A DNA stretch of 50,065 nucleotides. Origin: DATDCV01 sp036524155. Lineage in GTDB: Bacteria; Verrucomicrobiota; Verrucomicrobiia; Limisphaerales; UBA8199. Positions 16,291 to 25,559 of the stretch are shown one piece after another. The notes beneath the pieces are model-generated. The model did no database searches, was not told the DNA's origin, and was given only the letters and a program-made list of their open reading frames with translations. How positions within the stretch are numbered: position 1 is the stretch's first letter; the number at the start of each line of letters is the position of its first letter. The position numbers and the translations under genes are program-made. The DNA lies in NCBI GenBank assembly GCA_036524155.1, contig DATDCV010000637.1, forward strand, positions 1 to 50,065. Reading direction: 5' to 3'.

Positions 16291-17190
16291 ATGAATCGCC
16301 GCGACTTCGTCAAGGGCGCCGGCGTGGTCGCGCTGGCAGCCTTTTCACCTCAACTCGTGGCTGCCTCGGAGAAGGCGACCGGCGGCGCGCGACGCCCGCT
16401 CAAGCGCGGGATTATGTGGGGGACCGTTGGCGTGAAAGGTTCCGTGCTCGAGAAGATGAAAGCCGTCAAAGAAGCCGGCTTCGACGGCGCGGAGATGAAC
16501 AGCCACATGGACCAGGACGAGGTGCTGCGCGCCCGCGACGCAACCGGACTTGCCGTCCCGAGCGTGTGCGGCGTTAAACATTGGGAAAAGCCCCTTTCGC
16601 ACCCTGACCCCAAGGTGCGGGAGGAGGGACTGGAAGCGCTGCGCCAAACTTTACGCGACGCAAAATGCTATGGAGCTTCTTCGGTGCTATTGGTGCCGGC
16701 AATTGTGAACCAGGAGGTCGCCTACGCCGAGGCCTACTCCCGGTCGCAGGCGGAGATCCGCAAGGCCGTGCCCCTGGCTGAAGAGTTGGGCGTGAAGATC
16801 GCCATCGAAAACGTCTGGAACCAATTTTTGCTTAGCCCCCTCGAGGCCGCTCGTTACGTCGATGAATTCAATAGCTCCGCTGTCGGCTGGCACTTCGACG
16901 TCGGTAACATCATCAATTACGGCTGGCCCGAGCAGTGGATCCGTGTCCTGGGGAAACGAATCCAAAAGCTGCACATCAAAGAATTCAGCCGGAAACTTCG
17001 CGACGACCAAGGCCTCTGGAAAGGCTTCGACGTGAAGTTGCTAGAGGGCGATGACAATTGGCCGGCGGTGATGAAAGCCGTCGATGAAGTCGCCTACACC
17101 GGTTGGGCTATCACTGAGCAGGGCGGCGGTGACACACCCGAGGGCCTGCATGATCTGCTCATCCGCCTCGACAAAATCCTCTCGTGCTAA
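16291..17190 (+). CDS. Tat-exported sugar phosphate isomerase/epimerase-like protein
   Basis: A 299-residue xylose-isomerase-like TIM barrel of the AP-endonuclease-2 superfamily. It has its own Tat signal (MNRRDFVKGAGVVALAAF). Metal-binding acidic and histidine residues are suggested by VKIAIENVWNQF, VGWHFDVGNI, LHIKEFSR and the final WAITEQGGGD. The ATG at 16291 follows the previous stop codon by 2 bases, so the genes are cotranscribed. Known family members isomerise or cleave keto-sugars made by Gfo/Idh enzymes; the substrate here is unknown. Export of both proteins suggests periplasmic sugar conversion. Confidence 0.85.
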   Translation: MNRRDFVKGAGVVALAAFSPQLVAASEKATGGARRPLKRGIMWGTVGVKGSVLEKMKAVKEAGFDGAEMNSHMDQDEVLRARDATGLAVPSVCGVKHWEKPLSHPDPKVREEGLEALRQTLRDAKCYGASSVLLVPAIVNQEVAYAEAYSRSQAEIRKAVPLAEELGVKIAIENVWNQFLLSPLEAARYVDEFNSSAVGWHFDVGNIINYGWPEQWIRVLGKRIQKLHIKEFSRKLRDDQGLWKGFDVKLLEGDDNWPAVMKAVDEVAYTGWAITEQGGGDTPEGLHDLLIRLDKILSC

Positions 17191-17431
17191 TGAGAGCCCC
17201 GGCGGATGGCAGCTTGAGGCGCCACCCCTTGTCGCGGCGGTCACCTTTTTCATGAGCATTCCGGTTCTTCATCCTCGGACGCGGCCGCAACGAGGACGAG
17301 GAAGAGAAAAATGACGGGCACAGTCCAAAGCTATTTCCGTCTGCTGACGCGCCTCATTCCGTTCCAGCGTATGTATCGGGGCCATGAATTTTCTGCACTC
17401 CGAGTGCCACCTCTCCCCTGTCCCCTCTCCT

Positions 17432-17545
17432 CCAACGGCGGAGAGGGGGACACCACCCGGCCGTCAGTTGTTATAGTGCCTCCCTCGGTTTCTCCCTCTC
17501 CTCCTCCGGAGGAGAGGGTCGGGGAGAGGAGGCCCTTTCTCCCTT
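17432..17545. repeat. dispersed hairpin repeat, family A, copy 2
   Basis: The core arms CCCTCTCCTCC (17494-17504) and GGAGGAGAGGG (17508-17518) are exact complements with a 3-base loop and a GGGGAGAGGAGG tail. The preceding 60 bases (GGCGGAGAGGGGGAC onward) resemble those of copy 1 at the left edge of the window. It occupies most of the spacer between the isomerase and the transglycosylase. An open frame passes through it, but the repeat nature argues that this part is not translated. Confidence 0.7.
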
Positions 17546-17559
17546 CTGCGCTACGGTTC

Positions 17560-18537
17560 TTGAAGCGGAGGTGTCCCCCATCTGTATTCCTGTCCGCGCT
17601 GAAGACCTCGCTGACTCTGTTCCTGGCCTCCAGCAGCGCGCCCCTGTTCGCTCAGGACACCTTGACCCTCGACGACATGGTCCAATCCGCCGACCAGTGG
17701 GCCCGGGAGAACCTGGACGAGGATTTCCTGAAGGCGTTGGGCGCCGACGACCGCCGCAAGGTAAACGAGTTGCTCGAAAAACTGCAAAAGGAGTTTCACG
17801 GAGAGTACGTCATCGACCTCGCCCAGCTCAAGGACACCGCCCGAGCATTGCTGCCGTTGCTCGAAAGCTATGAGGAAACTCTCCCGTATGCAGTCTGGCT
17901 TAAAACACGACTCGACTACCTCGACCTGGCTGACCAACTCCGAATCCTAATCCCGCCGCCAAAGCCCAAACCCGGCGAGCTGCCTAAACCGGTTTCGGTC
18001 CCTCCGGCCAAAGTCCGCGAACTCTGGATCCGGCATTACGTCGATCGCCCTGTGCCCCAGCAGGCAAAACCTTACCTCACACGCCTCAAATCGATCTTCA
18101 CTGCCGAGAAAATCCCCCCGGAACTGGTCTGGATCGCCGAGGTCGAATCCTCTTTCGATCCGCGGGCCCGCAGCCCGGCCGGAGCGGCCGGGCTCTTCCA
18201 GTTGATGCCGGCCACCGCGAAACAATACGGCCTGCGCACCTGGCCCCTGGACCAGCGCCTCAAGCTCGACGCCAGCGCCCGCGCCGCCGCCCAGCACCTC
18301 CAACGCCTGTATTCTCGCTACCGCGACTGGCGCCTCGCCTTGGCCGCCTACAATGCCGGCGAAGGCACCGTCGATGCCTTGCTCGCACGTCAGAAATCAC
18401 GGTCTTTTGATGCCATTGCGGCCCGGCTCCCGGCTGAGACCCAACTCTACGTCCCCAAAGTCGAAGCCGCGCTCCGCCGCCGCGAAGGCGTGAAATTGGC
18501 TGAACTACCCGCTCCCGGCCCGCGCTCTGAAGGCTAA
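17560..18537 (+). CDS. lytic transglycosylase (SLT domain)
   Basis: A 325-residue exported murein-cleaving enzyme. From the TTG at 17560 it begins with a signal-peptide-like stretch (LKTSLTLFLASSSAPLFAQ). A helical region (about 35-165) precedes the catalytic domain (about 185-310): IPPELVWIAEVESSFDPRA contains the catalytic Glu, followed by AGAAGLFQLMPATAKQYG and ALAAYNAGEG, the three signature blocks of MltD/Slt70-type enzymes. No LysM domain is present. The frame is open further upstream, but that part is repeat DNA. The exact start is uncertain. Confidence 0.88.
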   Translation: MKRRCPPSVFLSALKTSLTLFLASSSAPLFAQDTLTLDDMVQSADQWARENLDEDFLKALGADDRRKVNELLEKLQKEFHGEYVIDLAQLKDTARALLPLLESYEETLPYAVWLKTRLDYLDLADQLRILIPPPKPKPGELPKPVSVPPAKVRELWIRHYVDRPVPQQAKPYLTRLKSIFTAEKIPPELVWIAEVESSFDPRARSPAGAAGLFQLMPATAKQYGLRTWPLDQRLKLDASARAAAQHLQRLYSRYRDWRLALAAYNAGEGTVDALLARQKSRSFDAIAARLPAETQLYVPKVEAALRRREGVKLAELPAPGPRSEG

Positions 18538-18587
18538 GTGGCGCCCCAAGTATTTGTGGAGGCCAGCCGTTGTGGCGTGGTCGGCGC

Positions 18588-18690
18588 GCGGACTGAAGTC
18601 CGCAGAAATTTTCGTAAACCGGCGGGTCGAGCAAACGGAATACAGCAGGCGGTCGTGCGTGGCTGCAGCCTGAAGTCCGCCTCCGGATGC
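18588..18690. repeat. palindromic repeat, family C
   Basis: GCGGACT-GA-AGTCCGC (18588-18603) is a perfect palindrome, and a related TGAAGTCCGCCTCCGG sequence occurs about 75 bases later, giving a unit bounded by similar ends. It fills most of the spacer between the transglycosylase gene and ppk1. No gene is seen in it. Confidence 0.5.
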
Positions 18691-18736
18691 TCCGCCCACC
18701 CACAACTTTCCCATTACGTTCAGTGAACATGTCGCT

Positions 18737-18764
18737 TTGCAAAACCGCGCCGGTTGGCTACCTT
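18737..18764 (+). promoter_or_regulatory. putative ppk1 promoter
   Basis: TTGCAA (18737-18742), a 16-bp spacer and TACCTT (18759-18764). The GTG at 18775 lies 10 bases downstream, so the leader would be very short. Confidence 0.4.
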
Positions 18765-18774
18765 CCTGCCGGTT

Positions 18775-20928
18775 GTGCCACCCAAAACAAAAAAAACGAG
18801 CGCGAGTTTGCCCCCGTTGCTCAACCGCGAGTTGAGCTGGCTTGAATTCAACCAGCGCGTGCTGGATGAGGCGCTCGCCCCGGAAAACCCGCTGCTGGAG
18901 CGGCTCAAGTTTTTCTGCATCGTCGCCTCAAATCTCGACGAGTTCTTCGAGGTGCGAGTCGCTGGCATTAAGCAGCAGATTGAAAGCGAAGTGGTCGAGC
19001 GCAGCCCCGAGGGTCTGACTGCCTCCGAGCTTTTTCGGGCCATCACCCGCCGCGTAAGAAAAATGGTCGCCGATCAATACGCGTGCTGGCGCGAAGCGTT
19101 GATGCCCGCCTTAGCCCGCAACGGCATAAGGATCCTCGAGATGGGGGACCTTGAACCCGCCGATCTCAAGTGGCTCCAGGAATTCTACCATGCGCAAGTT
19201 CGTCCTGTGTTGACGCCCCTGGCGATCGACCCCGCGCACCCCTTCCCCCAGTTGCTGAATAAGTCCTTGAACCTCATCGTGCGCCTCGAGATGGTTCGTT
19301 CCCAGGAAACTCTCAAGCACCTGGCCGTCGTCCAAATTCCGCGCATTCTGCCGCCGATGGTCAAGTTGCCCGGCGAGGATGGCCGCCTCGACTACGTTCA
19401 TCTCGGGCGGCTCATCGGCCACTACCTCGCCGACCTCTTCCCCGGGACCACGATCCTGGGTTATTGGCCTTTCCGGGTCACCCGGAACAGCGAGCTCTAC
19501 ATCGACGAGGAGGAGACCGCCAGCCTTCTCAAAGCCGTCGAAAACGAACTGCACAACCGCCGCAAAGGAGACGCGGTTCGCCTTGAGATCGAGCAGGATT
19601 GCCCGCCCTACATCCGTGAGGCCCTCCTCAAAACCCTGCGCCTGACTGAAGACGATCTCTACCTCATCGACGGCCCTATCAACCCGACCCGCATGATGAT
19701 GCTTTACGAGGGCGACCACTCGCCGGAGCTTCGAGACCCGCCATTCGTCGCCCCCATCGCCGCAACCCTGCGCGACCGCCCGGATATCTTCGCGGCTATC
19801 CGCGAGCGGGACATCCTGCTGCACCATCCCTACGAGAACTTCGCCAGCATCGTGCAATTTCTCGAGCACGCCGCCGCGGACCCGGACGTGCTCGCCATCA
19901 AACAGACGCTCTACCGCACCGGCGGCGATCCGCGCATCATCGGCGCGCTCGAAAATGCCGTCCGCAACGGCAAGCAGGTTACTGCCGTCGTCGAACTGCG
20001 CGCGCGTTTCGACGAGGCCAACAACATCCAGTGGGCGCGCCAACTCGAGGAATCCGGCGTCCATGTCGTGTACGGCCTTGTAGGCTATAAGATCCACGGC
20101 AAAGCCTGCCTCGTGGTCCGCCTCGAAGGGCGTCAAATCCTGCGCTACGTCCATCTCTCGACCGGCAACTACAACCCGAATACCGCCCGCCTCTACACCG
20201 ACATCGGCCTGTTGACCTGCCGGCCTGATTTCGGCGAGGACGCCACCAATTTCTTCAACCTGCTCACCGGCATCTGCCAGTTTCAACCGATGCGTAAACT
20301 GTTGGTGGCCCCGTTCCAGTTGCATGAGCAGGTGATCCGCCTTATTGACCGCGAGGCTGAAAATGCCCGGCGCGGGCTCCCGGCGCGCATCGTCGCCAAG
20401 TTAAACTCCCTGGCCGATGACCAGGTCGTCCAGGCCTTGTATCGCGCCTCCCAGGCTGGCGCCGCGATCGACCTGATCGTCCGCGGCATCTGCTGCCTGC
20501 GCCCCGGCGTGGCAGGTCTCAGCGAAAATATCACCGTCCGCAGCATCGTGGATCGCTTTCTCGAACACAGCCGCGTCTATTATTTCGAAAATGCCTGCCA
20601 GCCTGAAGTGTTCATCAGCAGCGCCGACTGGCTGCCCCGCAACTTTTTCCGTCGGATCGAACTGGCGTTTCCGATCGAAGACGGCGTCCTGCGCGAGCGT
20701 GTTATTAAACAGATCCTGGGGATCACGCTGGCCGACAACAAAAAGGCCCGCATTTTGGGCCCCGACGGTTCGTACCAACAATTGGTCCCCGGTGCCGGCC
20801 GAAAGGCCTGCCGCAGCCAGTTTGAATTTGTCCGCCTGGCTGCCGAATCCGCTGACACCGCCGCGCGGCCAGTGGACGGTCGGACCCGGTTCCCGAAAGT
20901 CAAACTGGCGCCGCGCCCCTTCGCGTAG
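18775..20928 (+). CDS. ppk1: polyphosphate kinase 1
   Basis: A 717-residue enzyme that polymerises the gamma-phosphate of ATP into inorganic polyphosphate. All four domains are visible: N domain (LLNRELSWLEFNQRVLDEAL), head domain (about 105-310), C1 with GYKIHGKACLVVRL holding the histidine that is phosphorylated in the family, STGNYNPNTARLYTDIGL, and C2 with SSADWLPRNFFRRIELAFPI. The GTG at 18775 is preferred over an in-frame TTG at 18754 because it fits a promoter ending at 18764. It leads a cluster with a CHAD protein and a SixA phosphatase, both tied to polyphosphate or phosphohistidine. Confidence 0.95.
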   Translation: MPPKTKKTSASLPPLLNRELSWLEFNQRVLDEALAPENPLLERLKFFCIVASNLDEFFEVRVAGIKQQIESEVVERSPEGLTASELFRAITRRVRKMVADQYACWREALMPALARNGIRILEMGDLEPADLKWLQEFYHAQVRPVLTPLAIDPAHPFPQLLNKSLNLIVRLEMVRSQETLKHLAVVQIPRILPPMVKLPGEDGRLDYVHLGRLIGHYLADLFPGTTILGYWPFRVTRNSELYIDEEETASLLKAVENELHNRRKGDAVRLEIEQDCPPYIREALLKTLRLTEDDLYLIDGPINPTRMMMLYEGDHSPELRDPPFVAPIAATLRDRPDIFAAIRERDILLHHPYENFASIVQFLEHAAADPDVLAIKQTLYRTGGDPRIIGALENAVRNGKQVTAVVELRARFDEANNIQWARQLEESGVHVVYGLVGYKIHGKACLVVRLEGRQILRYVHLSTGNYNPNTARLYTDIGLLTCRPDFGEDATNFFNLLTGICQFQPMRKLLVAPFQLHEQVIRLIDREAENARRGLPARIVAKLNSLADDQVVQALYRASQAGAAIDLIVRGICCLRPGVAGLSENITVRSIVDRFLEHSRVYYFENACQPEVFISSADWLPRNFFRRIELAFPIEDGVLRERVIKQILGITLADNKKARILGPDGSYQQLVPGAGRKACRSQFEFVRLAAESADTAARPVDGRTRFPKVKLAPRPFA

Positions 20929-20957
20929 GCCTGCCATCCTGCCGGTCCCACAGTATT

Positions 20958-21977
20958 ATGAAAAGCGTCTCTGCCGGGAGCATCTCGACCGCCTCCCCGC
21001 CGGGTCGGCCTCACCGCAGGCCGAAACCGGGCTCGATGATTATGCCCCTGCCCGAATCCTCCGCCTCGCTTCAACAAATCCCGGAGCACCTGCTGGCCGC
21101 CCTGAAGCAGCAATGGAAAGCTTACCGCCGGGAACTCAAGCGCTGCCAAAAGCGGTTCTCCGAAAGCGCCGTCCACCAATCCCGTGTGGAAACGCGCCGC
21201 CTCCTCTCCCTGGCGGAACTCCTCGGCACGTTTCTGCCTGCCGGTCGCGTCGAACGGATCCGGGTTTGCCTGAAACGACACCTCGATACCTTGGACGATC
21301 TGCGCGACACCCATGTGCAGTTGCTGCTGGCGCGTAAACTAAGAGACAGCTTCCCCGAAGCGAAGGCTTTTGAGCGCCATCTGCGCAAACGCGAAAAGCG
21401 TTTCGGTAGGCAAACGCGAAAGAACGTCAAGCGCATCAAAACCCGGCGCCTGGGCAAACTGATCGCCGCTTCCCGGCAAGCTCTGCTGGACCGGTTCGCG
21501 CTCCCTGCCTCATCCGCGCCTCGTCCATATTCTCGGGCACTACCACCTCACGTGGCTCCTCCACGGGCGGTGCTCCTGCGCACCGTCGATTCCGCCTTCG
21601 CCCGCGTCGCCGACCTAAAAGGCCGCATTGACCCTGACCGGACAAAAACCATCCATGTCACCCGCGTCGCTTTTAAGAAATTCCGTTACATGGTCGAGTC
21701 GCTCTCCGGTTTTCTCCTGGCGACCAATCCACGCCAGCTCGCCGACCTGCGCCGATATCAAACTCTCATGGGCGACGTGCAAGACATCGAAGTGCTCCTC
21801 CGGGCCTATGAAAAGTTCTCCGGGAAGAAACGAAACCGCTCCGGCTTGGACGACCGGTTCCGCGACGCGCTGCGCCACCGGCGACAACAACTCATCGCGC
21901 GCTACTTTTTGGGCGCGGAGCGGCTGTCCTCCTTTTGGCCGATCACCCGACCAGGGGTCCGAAATCGCCTGCACTAA
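20958..21977 (+). CDS. CHAD domain protein (polyphosphate-associated)
   Basis: A 339-residue helical protein rich in Arg, Lys and His. The CHAD pattern is clear: VHQSRVETRRLLSLAELL near residue 75, then DDLRDTHVQLLLARKL, and a second repeat with IHVTRVAFKKFRYMVESL and LMGDVQDIEVLLRAYE. CHAD domains bind polyphosphate through conserved basic and histidine residues and locate to polyphosphate granules. It begins 29 bases after ppk1, so cotranscription is likely. The first 26 residues are low complexity, and a later start at 21036 or 21042 is possible. Confidence 0.88.
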   Translation: MKSVSAGSISTASPPGRPHRRPKPGSMIMPLPESSASLQQIPEHLLAALKQQWKAYRRELKRCQKRFSESAVHQSRVETRRLLSLAELLGTFLPAGRVERIRVCLKRHLDTLDDLRDTHVQLLLARKLRDSFPEAKAFERHLRKREKRFGRQTRKNVKRIKTRRLGKLIAASRQALLDRFALPASSAPRPYSRALPPHVAPPRAVLLRTVDSAFARVADLKGRIDPDRTKTIHVTRVAFKKFRYMVESLSGFLLATNPRQLADLRRYQTLMGDVQDIEVLLRAYEKFSGKKRNRSGLDDRFRDALRHRRQQLIARYFLGAERLSSFWPITRPGVRNRLH

Positions 21978-21994
21978 ACCGTAAGGCACCTCAC

Positions 21995-22498
21995 ATGAAT
22001 CTCTACATCTTGCGACATGGCATCGCCGCCGAACCCGGCGCTGAGGGTTGCGCGAAAGACTCGGACCGGCCATTGACTCCGAAAGGCAGGCGCAAACTGC
22101 GCGGCATCGCCGAAGCCATGAAAGTCCTGGAATTGAAGTTCGACCTCATCCTGGCGAGCCCATACCTCCGCGCGCGGCAGACGGCCGAGATTGTCGCGAA
22201 GGTTCTCCGTTGCGCCCGCCGCCTCGAATTCACCGAAATACTCGTGCCATCCGCGAATCCCGCCAACGTCGTCGAGTTCTTATGCCGCCTCACGCCGCCG
22301 CTGGATGATTTGCTGCTCGTGGGCCACGACCCTTTCCTCAGCGAGCTTGCCTCGTTGCTCATCTCTGGTAATCGGGATGTTGGCCTGGTTCTGAAGAAAG
22401 GCGGCCTGTGCAAGCTCGTCTGCGAATCCCCGAAGCCCGGACGCTCCGCCGACCTCGAGTGGTTGCTCACCCCGAAACAGTTGTTGCAGCTAAAGTGA
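21995..22498 (+). CDS. sixA: phosphohistidine phosphatase SixA-like
   Basis: A 167-residue member of the histidine phosphatase superfamily. The catalytic RHG motif is at residues 7-9 (LYILRHGIAAEPG); DRPLTPKGRRKL, SPYLRARQTAEI and LLLVGHDPFLSEL supply the other phosphate-pocket residues. SixA removes phosphate from histidine in phosphorelay or PTS proteins. The ATG at 21995 follows TAAGG by about 9 bases. It is third in the run ppk1-CHAD-sixA, which suggests a role in phosphate or polyphosphate handling. Confidence 0.9.
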   Translation: MNLYILRHGIAAEPGAEGCAKDSDRPLTPKGRRKLRGIAEAMKVLELKFDLILASPYLRARQTAEIVAKVLRCARRLEFTEILVPSANPANVVEFLCRLTPPLDDLLLVGHDPFLSELASLLISGNRDVGLVLKKGGLCKLVCESPKPGRSADLEWLLTPKQLLQLK

Positions 22499-22535
22499 CG
22501 CTGCCCCATTCCTTGGCCGTACGCTTTATAACCTT

Positions 22536-23069
22536 ATGACGACCACCGTTAACCCCAATGCACTGAACTTCATCTTCGGCCGCCGCAGCGTGCGCGTTTA
22601 TTCCCCGGGCGACGTCAGCGAGACCATTGTAAAGCAATTACTCGAAACCGCCATGGCCGCTCCTTCCGCCATGACCAAGGATCCCTGGCGGTTCGTCGTG
22701 GTTCGGGACCGCTCAGCGCTCGCCCGGCTCGCCAACGTCCTGCCCGGCGGCAAAATGCTTTCCACCGCGACCCTGGCCATTGTCGTCTGCGGCGACTTGG
22801 ACGCGGCCTTCGAACGGAATTTGAGCTACCTGCTCCAGGATTGTTCCGCCGCGATCGAGAACCTGTTGCTGGCTGCTCATGCTCTCGGACTCGGGGCCTG
22901 TTGGGTTGGCGTGCATCCTCTGGAAGACGCGCTGCGGCAGGTTCGGGGTATGTTGTCTCTCCCCGGCTCCTTCCTTCCGATCGCCGTCATCTCACTAGGC
23001 CAGCCCGGCGAAAGCCCCGAGCCCCGTACACGCTACAATCCGGATTACGTCCGCCGCGAGACGTGGTAA
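22536..23069 (+). CDS. nitroreductase-family FMN protein
   Basis: A 177-residue FMN-dependent oxidoreductase. FMN contacts are suggested by FGRRSVRVYSPGDV at the N-terminus, APSAMTKDPWRFVVVRD, and GLGACWVGVHPLED near the middle; the C-terminal YNPDYVRRETW closes the family pattern. It is 37 bases downstream of sixA on the same strand and may be the last gene of that transcript, although TATAAC at 22527-22532 could serve as its own -10. The physiological substrate is unknown. Confidence 0.88.
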   Translation: MTTTVNPNALNFIFGRRSVRVYSPGDVSETIVKQLLETAMAAPSAMTKDPWRFVVVRDRSALARLANVLPGGKMLSTATLAIVVCGDLDAAFERNLSYLLQDCSAAIENLLLAAHALGLGACWVGVHPLEDALRQVRGMLSLPGSFLPIAVISLGQPGESPEPRTRYNPDYVRRETW

Positions 23070-23115
23070 GGCCTTCGCCTCGCAGCCTCGCCGAAACGAG
23101 CGCGAGCCCTGTTCT

Positions 23116-24330
23116 TCATACCGCCGCTAAAATCGCTTTTGCCGCTCGGCGGCATGCGCCGGGACCGCCAAGCAAACCGATTATTTGGGCCAGCCTTGTC
23201 TTTATGGTCAGCCTCCGGGCGCCGTCTTTCAGGAGACCCAGGGCGGCTTCCGCGAGGTTCTCGGCCGTCGCGGCTCCCTGGACAAACTCGGGAAAAACTT
23301 CTTCGCCGGCAAGCAGGTTGGGCATCGCCAGGTGCCGCACCTTGACGAGCCGTTTTGCTACCTGGTAAGTGGACCAGGAGGTCCTGTAAAGGGCGACCGT
23401 CGGCACACCGAAGTACGCACACTCCATGGTCACGGTTCCAGTGGAAGCGATTGCCAGGTCCGCTCCCGCTAAGGCCGCCGGAAGACCGCCGGCCTGAACC
23501 ACCAGTTCGCCGGGCGGATCAAACGCCTTCGCCTGCCGCGCCAGTGTCTCGTTCGGCAATGCCATGCGGCTTCGCAAGCCGGGAACCGCCGTCAGCATCC
23601 TCCGTAGAGCTCCCAGCATCACCGGCAGATGCCTGGCGAGTTCCGCCGCGCGGCTACCGGGTAGCAGCACCACCATCGGGGAGGACGGTGCCTTGCTCCC
23701 TTCGAGAGCAGGCGTCCCGGTCGTCAGTCCGGCATAGCGGTCAAGCATCGGATGGCCCGCAAATTCAACCCGCAGCCGCGGCACGCGTTTGGCGTACCAA
23801 TCCTTTTCGAACGGAAACAGGGTTACCAGGAGGTCGTAATCTCTCGCGATTTGATGAGCCCGTCCTTCCCGTGATGCCCATACCTGGGGTGAAACATACT
23901 GAATGACCTTCGGGTTCCAATCATGAAACCAATCCATGCGCTGTCGAACGTGCTGCTTGATGGCGTGTGCGAAACGCCGGTTGAACCCGGAAAAATCGAC
24001 GCAGATGATGGCGTCCGGTTGCCGGTCGAGGGCCAAAGCATAGAGTTGAAAAAATAAGCGGCGAAACTCGAGATAATTCTTCAGCACATCCGAGAGCCCG
24101 ATGACCGAGTGCTGCGTCAGGTCTAAGACGAGGCTCACTCCGGCCTTTGCCAGGAGCGGCCCTCCGGCGCCGAAGAACCTCGGTTCGAGGCTCGCGTGGA
24201 GCGGTTGGCTGTCGCTCGTGGGTACCAACCTGCTGCTCGCCATCTCGGAACGCAAAGCCTCAACTAACTCCGCCGCCAACAGATCTCCGCTGGCCTCACC
24301 CGCGATTAACATGAACGTCTTCGGCTTCAT
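23116..24330 (-). CDS. lpxB: lipid-A-disaccharide synthase
   Basis: A 404-residue GT19 glycosyltransferase that joins UDP-2,3-diacylglucosamine and 2,3-diacylglucosamine 1-phosphate to give the lipid A disaccharide at the inner membrane. The family signature GEASGD is at residues 11-16, followed by FGAGGPLL, CVDFSGFNRRFA, YVSPQVWASREGRA and the nucleotide-binding VVLLPGSRAAELARHL and ASTGTVTMECAYFGVPTVALYR. It proves a Gram-negative type outer membrane. The Gfo/Idh gene upstream on the same strand, 105 bp away, is a frequent neighbour of lpx genes. Confidence 0.95.
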   Translation of the reverse strand: MKPKTFMLIAGEASGDLLAAELVEALRSEMASSRLVPTSDSQPLHASLEPRFFGAGGPLLAKAGVSLVLDLTQHSVIGLSDVLKNYLEFRRLFFQLYALALDRQPDAIICVDFSGFNRRFAHAIKQHVRQRMDWFHDWNPKVIQYVSPQVWASREGRAHQIARDYDLLVTLFPFEKDWYAKRVPRLRVEFAGHPMLDRYAGLTTGTPALEGSKAPSSPMVVLLPGSRAAELARHLPVMLGALRRMLTAVPGLRSRMALPNETLARQAKAFDPPGELVVQAGGLPAALAGADLAIASTGTVTMECAYFGVPTVALYRTSWSTYQVAKRLVKVRHLAMPNLLAGEEVFPEFVQGAATAENLAEAALGLLKDGARRLTIKTRLAQIIGLLGGPGACRRAAKAILAAV

Positions 24331-24435
24331 GCTCTAATTCGTCGAACCGGCATCCTGAACTCTCCAAAGTTTTTCTCTAAACTCCGACCCGCGACTGAAT
24401 AACCGCAAGGATCAGAAACCGGCGGAACGCCTGCC

Positions 24436-25488
24436 CTACAGGTGAGGCATCGAGGCTTGAATCCGGGCGGTGATCTCGAGTGCCAAATCCAGCGCCTTTT
24501 TAGCCGATTCACCGCTGACGACCGGGGTGCGGCGCGCTCGCGCGCACTCCACAAAATGCCGCAGCTCGAGCCTCAGCGGCTCTTCCTTGTTGATCGGCAC
24601 CGGTTCCCGCACGATTCGCTTCCCCGCGAATTCGCTGACAATCGTCGATTCCTTTCCATGGATCAATTTTTTCAGCAGGGAACTTGCCTGCTCCCCGTCG
24701 CGCGCAATACGGTAGATGAATCCCTCCTGCGCGCGGTAATCGAGCGAAATGTAGCTGGGGACCCCTCCGCCGCTGAACACCCTGATTTTTCGCATGCGCT
24801 CGGGGCTGATACGGCTGGCGGTGAGGTTCGCCACGCACCCGTTGGCGAAGCGCAGTCGGGCGTTGGCGATGTCTTCCGAGGCGCTCAGAACCGGAATGCC
24901 GACTGCGTCGACGCTGGTCACTGGCGCGTTGACGAAGGCCATCACGACATCCAGGTCATGGATCATCAGGTCGAGCACGACGCCAATGTCGGTACTGCGG
25001 GCAGGGTAGGGTGAGAGCCGGTGCGCTTCGATGAACCGGGGGTCGGTGGCCACGGTCTGCAAGTAGTGAAACACCGGGTTGAAGCGCTCAACGTGGCCCA
25101 CCTGCAGAATGCAATCATTTTGCCCCGCCAACCGGATGAGTTCCGTCGCCTGCTGGGCGCTTTCCGTCATCGGTTTCTCCACCAGAACGTGCTTGCCCTG
25201 CCGCAGCAGAGTGCTGGCGAGTTCGAAATGTGTGGTCGTCGGGGTGACGACGCTGAGGGCGTCGCTTCCTCTCGCGGCTTCGGCGGCAGACGCGAGAGCT
25301 TTCACATGGTACTTCTCGGCGAACGCCCGTGTCCGCTCCGGCAGGGCGTCATGCACGCCCACGAAGTCCACTTCGCCCGCCGTCGCCAGCTCGGCGTATA
25401 CCCGCGCGTGCTCTTTGCCGAGCGACCCCGTTCCCAATACCGATACCCTGATTTTCTGCGTGATAGTTCGGTTGCTGTCGCTTGCCAT
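24436..25488 (-). CDS. Gfo/Idh/MocA-family oxidoreductase of the lpx locus
   Basis: A 350-residue NAD(P)-dependent oxidoreductase without signal peptide. Rossmann fold KIRVSVLGTGSLGKEHARVY, then HVLVEKPMTESAQQATELI, and QVGHVERFNPVFHYL in the substrate domain. The last block is typical of oxidoreductases located beside lpxA/lpxB. Some such proteins (GnnA type) oxidise UDP-GlcNAc for 3-amino lipid A, but no aminotransferase partner is in view, so that is only a possibility. The ATG at 25488 has GAAGGA just upstream; a longer frame to 25518 has no such site. It is divergent from plsY. Confidence 0.85.
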   Translation of the reverse strand: MASDSNRTITQKIRVSVLGTGSLGKEHARVYAELATAGEVDFVGVHDALPERTRAFAEKYHVKALASAAEAARGSDALSVVTPTTTHFELASTLLRQGKHVLVEKPMTESAQQATELIRLAGQNDCILQVGHVERFNPVFHYLQTVATDPRFIEAHRLSPYPARSTDIGVVLDLMIHDLDVVMAFVNAPVTSVDAVGIPVLSASEDIANARLRFANGCVANLTASRISPERMRKIRVFSGGGVPSYISLDYRAQEGFIYRIARDGEQASSLLKKLIHGKESTIVSEFAGKRIVREPVPINKEEPLRLELRHFVECARARRTPVVSGESAKKALDLALEITARIQASMPHL

Positions 25489-25559
25489 AGATCCTTCGAT
25501 GCGCGGCCACTCTGCCACCGATTACCCCAAGCAGACAGAAAAATGTGTTAAGTTAGGAC

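Noticed and set aside
17311..17559. N-terminal extension of the transglycosylase
   Set aside because: It is mostly family A repeat DNA and precedes an internal signal peptide, so it is unlikely to be translated.
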